Of a stretch of DNA of 64,000 bases, positions 62,790 to 64,000 are shown in pieces. This stretch comes from Pseudomonadota bacterium (lineage in GTDB: Bacteria; Pseudomonadota; Alphaproteobacteria; Rhizobiales; Rhizobiaceae). The stretch spans positions 62,001 through 126,000 of the forward strand of contig JAEXYH010000096.1 in assembly GCA_023451735.1 (NCBI GenBank), in the 5' to 3' direction. Position 1 is the stretch's first letter, and the number at the start of each line of letters is the position of its first letter. Both the position numbers and the translations under genes were made by a program. The notes beneath the pieces were generated by a model that did no database searches, was not told the origin of the DNA, and saw only the letters and a list, made by a program, of their open reading frames with translations.

Positions 62790-63308
62790 GGATGTCCTCC
62801 TGAGGTTTGATCGTGTCGGCGGCGACTCGTAGAGCCGTATCGTGAACTGTATGTGACAGGCGAGGATCTGATCATCGGGCCATAAGCCCTAGCTTTCAAA
62901 GCATTTTTTTCGCAAGCGTCAAAAACGGCAAGTTGGTGGCTGTGGATAACCGGGCAAATACGTCGTTGTTGGAACACGCAGGCCGCAAATTGAACAGATG
63001 ACGTGTGAAGTTCCGTTTGACGACAACTTGAAAGTGAAGAATGCTGTCGTCAAACTTTCGTTAATGCTTTCCGGCCCTCGTCGAAAACAATCGTGGCCCG
63101 GAAACCGCTGACAAATATCCTTCAACGGATCAGCCGAGGGATCGCGACTGATCCGAAACACGGTGAGGCCTCAAGGCCCTGCCGGACAAGATCCTCCTGG
63201 GAGATGTCAAAGCTGCGCGGACCGGACACCGAAAGATCGGGTCCGGCCGGTTCATGGGCTTGTCCGGCCGTTGGGGTCGGGGCCTTTGCTTCGAGCAGGA
63301 GAAGGGGA
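62790..63308. promoter_or_regulatory. Divergent ABC importer/permease region with an 11-bp inverted repeat
   Basis: 519 bp, no convincing gene. GTTTGACGACA (63015-63025) and TGTCGTCAAAC (63045-63055) are exact reverse complements, 19 nt apart, centre distance 30 bp (about three helical turns), as expected for two operator half-sites or a stem. A single DnaA-box match (TTATCCACA, minus strand 62949-62941) is also present. Confidence 0.5.
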
Positions 63309-64000
63309 ATGGATAGTTCATCTGCAGGCGTCAGCTACAAGAAGGCCGACGCATCCTATTTCGATAAGCGCGGTCTTTCGCGTTATGCCGGGGTCTGGTC
63401 ACTTTGGGCACTCGGGGTCGGCGCCGTCATTTCCGGTCATTTTTCCGGCTGGAACTTTGGTTTCGCTACCGGAGGCTGGGGCGGCATGCTGGTTGCCGGC
63501 ATGATCATCGCGGTCATGTATCTGGGCCTGACCTTCTCGATTGCCGAAATGAGCCCGGCGCTGCCGCATACGGGGGCGGCCTATTCCTTTGCTCGCACGG
63601 CCATGGGGCCATGGGGAGGGTTTCTCACCGGGCTTTGCGAAAATGTCGAATATGTGCTGACGCCGGCCGTGATCGTGACGTTCATCACGGCTTACGTGAA
63701 CTCGATCCTCGGGCTCGATCCGGTCTATTCGCCGCTTCTGTGGATCCTGTTCTACGGCGTCTTCCTCTCGCTCAACGTGTTCGGGCTGGAGCTGTCGTTC
63801 AAGGTCACGCTGGTGATCACGCTGGTTTCGCTGGCCGTTCTCGTGTTCTTCTGGATCAGTGCCATTCCGAACATGGATTTCAACCGATGGGCGCTCAATA
63901 TCGGCGTCGGGCCTGACGGTGCGGCGATCGAACTGCCGGAAGGCAATGGTGATTGGTTCCCCTTCGGCCTATCGGGCGTGCTCGCGACGCTGCCCTTTGC
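63309..64000 (+). CDS. APC-superfamily permease, ethanolamine permease-like (3' truncated by window edge)
   Basis: 230 residues visible, open to the end of the window. Starts MDSSSAGVSYKKADASYFDKRGL behind GGAGAAGGGG. Sequence around helix 1 is VWSLWALGVGAVISGHFSGWNFG, then LGLTFSIAEMSPALPHTGAAYSFARTAMGPWGGFLTGLCENVEYVL, which matches the ethanolamine/amino-acid permease subgroup (Eat/TIGR00908 type). Inner membrane; about half of the usual ~450-480 residues is present. Eut genes are not visible in the window. Confidence 0.85.
   Translation, partial: MDSSSAGVSYKKADASYFDKRGLSRYAGVWSLWALGVGAVISGHFSGWNFGFATGGWGGMLVAGMIIAVMYLGLTFSIAEMSPALPHTGAAYSFARTAMGPWGGFLTGLCENVEYVLTPAVIVTFITAYVNSILGLDPVYSPLLWILFYGVFLSLNVFGLELSFKVTLVITLVSLAVLVFFWISAIPNMDFNRWALNIGVGPDGAAIELPEGNGDWFPFGLSGVLATLPF

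Noticed and set aside
60702..62810. 702-codon plus-strand frame opposite the ABC operon
   Set aside because: It crosses the intergenic hairpin and three genes antisense and has shadow-type composition; the minus-strand genes are unmistakable.
62941..62949. DnaA box (TTATCCACA on the minus strand)
   Set aside because: A single copy, with no AT-rich unwinding element, no box cluster and no replication genes next to it; not an origin.

Overview
The window reads as chromosomal DNA of an alphaproteobacterium of the Rhizobiaceae (Rhizobium/Agrobacterium/Neorhizobium-like). Reasons: the carA - YqeY - dnaG - rpoD block, a DUF930 protein behind rpoD, an RpoE/ChrR cluster, a galactarate cluster laid out as I recall it from Agrobacterium (kdgD-gci-gli-TRAP), a BP26/SIMPL protein, many exported rhizobial families, and high GC with little intergenic space. 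I see no insertion sequence, prophage, integrase or CRISPR array. This is assigned from protein families alone; no database was searched.

Layout. 1-3.1 kb: a truncated UdgX-type DNA repair protein, a tiny membrane protein, a DUF2235 hydrolase and an SRPBCC protein. 3.2-17.1 kb: carB and carA, both on the minus strand but separated by about 9 kb holding a PAP2/AUR1-like membrane enzyme, an Fsr exporter, a zinc metallopeptidase, a GAF-GGDEF diguanylate cyclase, DUF2938, and TetA-like and MATE exporters. 17.4-25.7 kb: YqeY, dnaG, rpoD, a DUF930 protein, tRNA-Ile2(CAU), SIMPL and a small exported protein. 25.8-33.4 kb: YjbQ, a PAP2 phosphatase, then an RpoE-ChrR stress divergon. 33.4-37.6 kb: a small stress-signalling island with two single-domain response regulators, a DnaJ-type co-chaperone, two paralogous Crp/Fnr regulators and a DUF6894 protein. 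37.7-46 kb: pepT and a seven-gene aldarate catabolic and uptake cluster (GntR, kdgD, gci, gli, TRAP PQM). 46.2-53.3 kb: a DUF922 protease, M20 peptidase, a VOC-dioxygenase/esterase fusion, ROK kinase, cutC, MgtC and an AGE epimerase. 53.4-64 kb: metH, an MHS-type symporter, a four-gene ABC importer, and the start of an ethanolamine-type permease cut by the window edge.

Most notable system. The RpoE-ChrR region resembles the singlet-oxygen/peroxide regulon known from Rhodobacter. ChrR keeps all four anti-sigma zinc ligands and all four cupin metal ligands. Three start regions (sigma gene, the divergent FAD-oxidoreductase/DUF1365/cyclopropane synthase operon, and a nearby SDR gene) each carry NGATCC-N15-NCGTAW in the correct orientation. 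This defines a local regulon by sequence alone. The three-gene operon is joined by 1-4 nt overlaps, as are rpoE and chrR.

Other points of interest are the dioxygenase-esterase fusion; stable hairpins placed between binding-protein and permease genes in both the TRAP and ABC operons; a perfect dyad upstream of metH; an EcfG-like promoter in front of one Crp paralog, beside response regulators resembling those of the general stress response; and an 11-bp inverted repeat pair upstream of the terminal permease. Several starts were moved inside the longest reading frame because a Shine-Dalgarno sequence or family length supports it; these are stated per gene.
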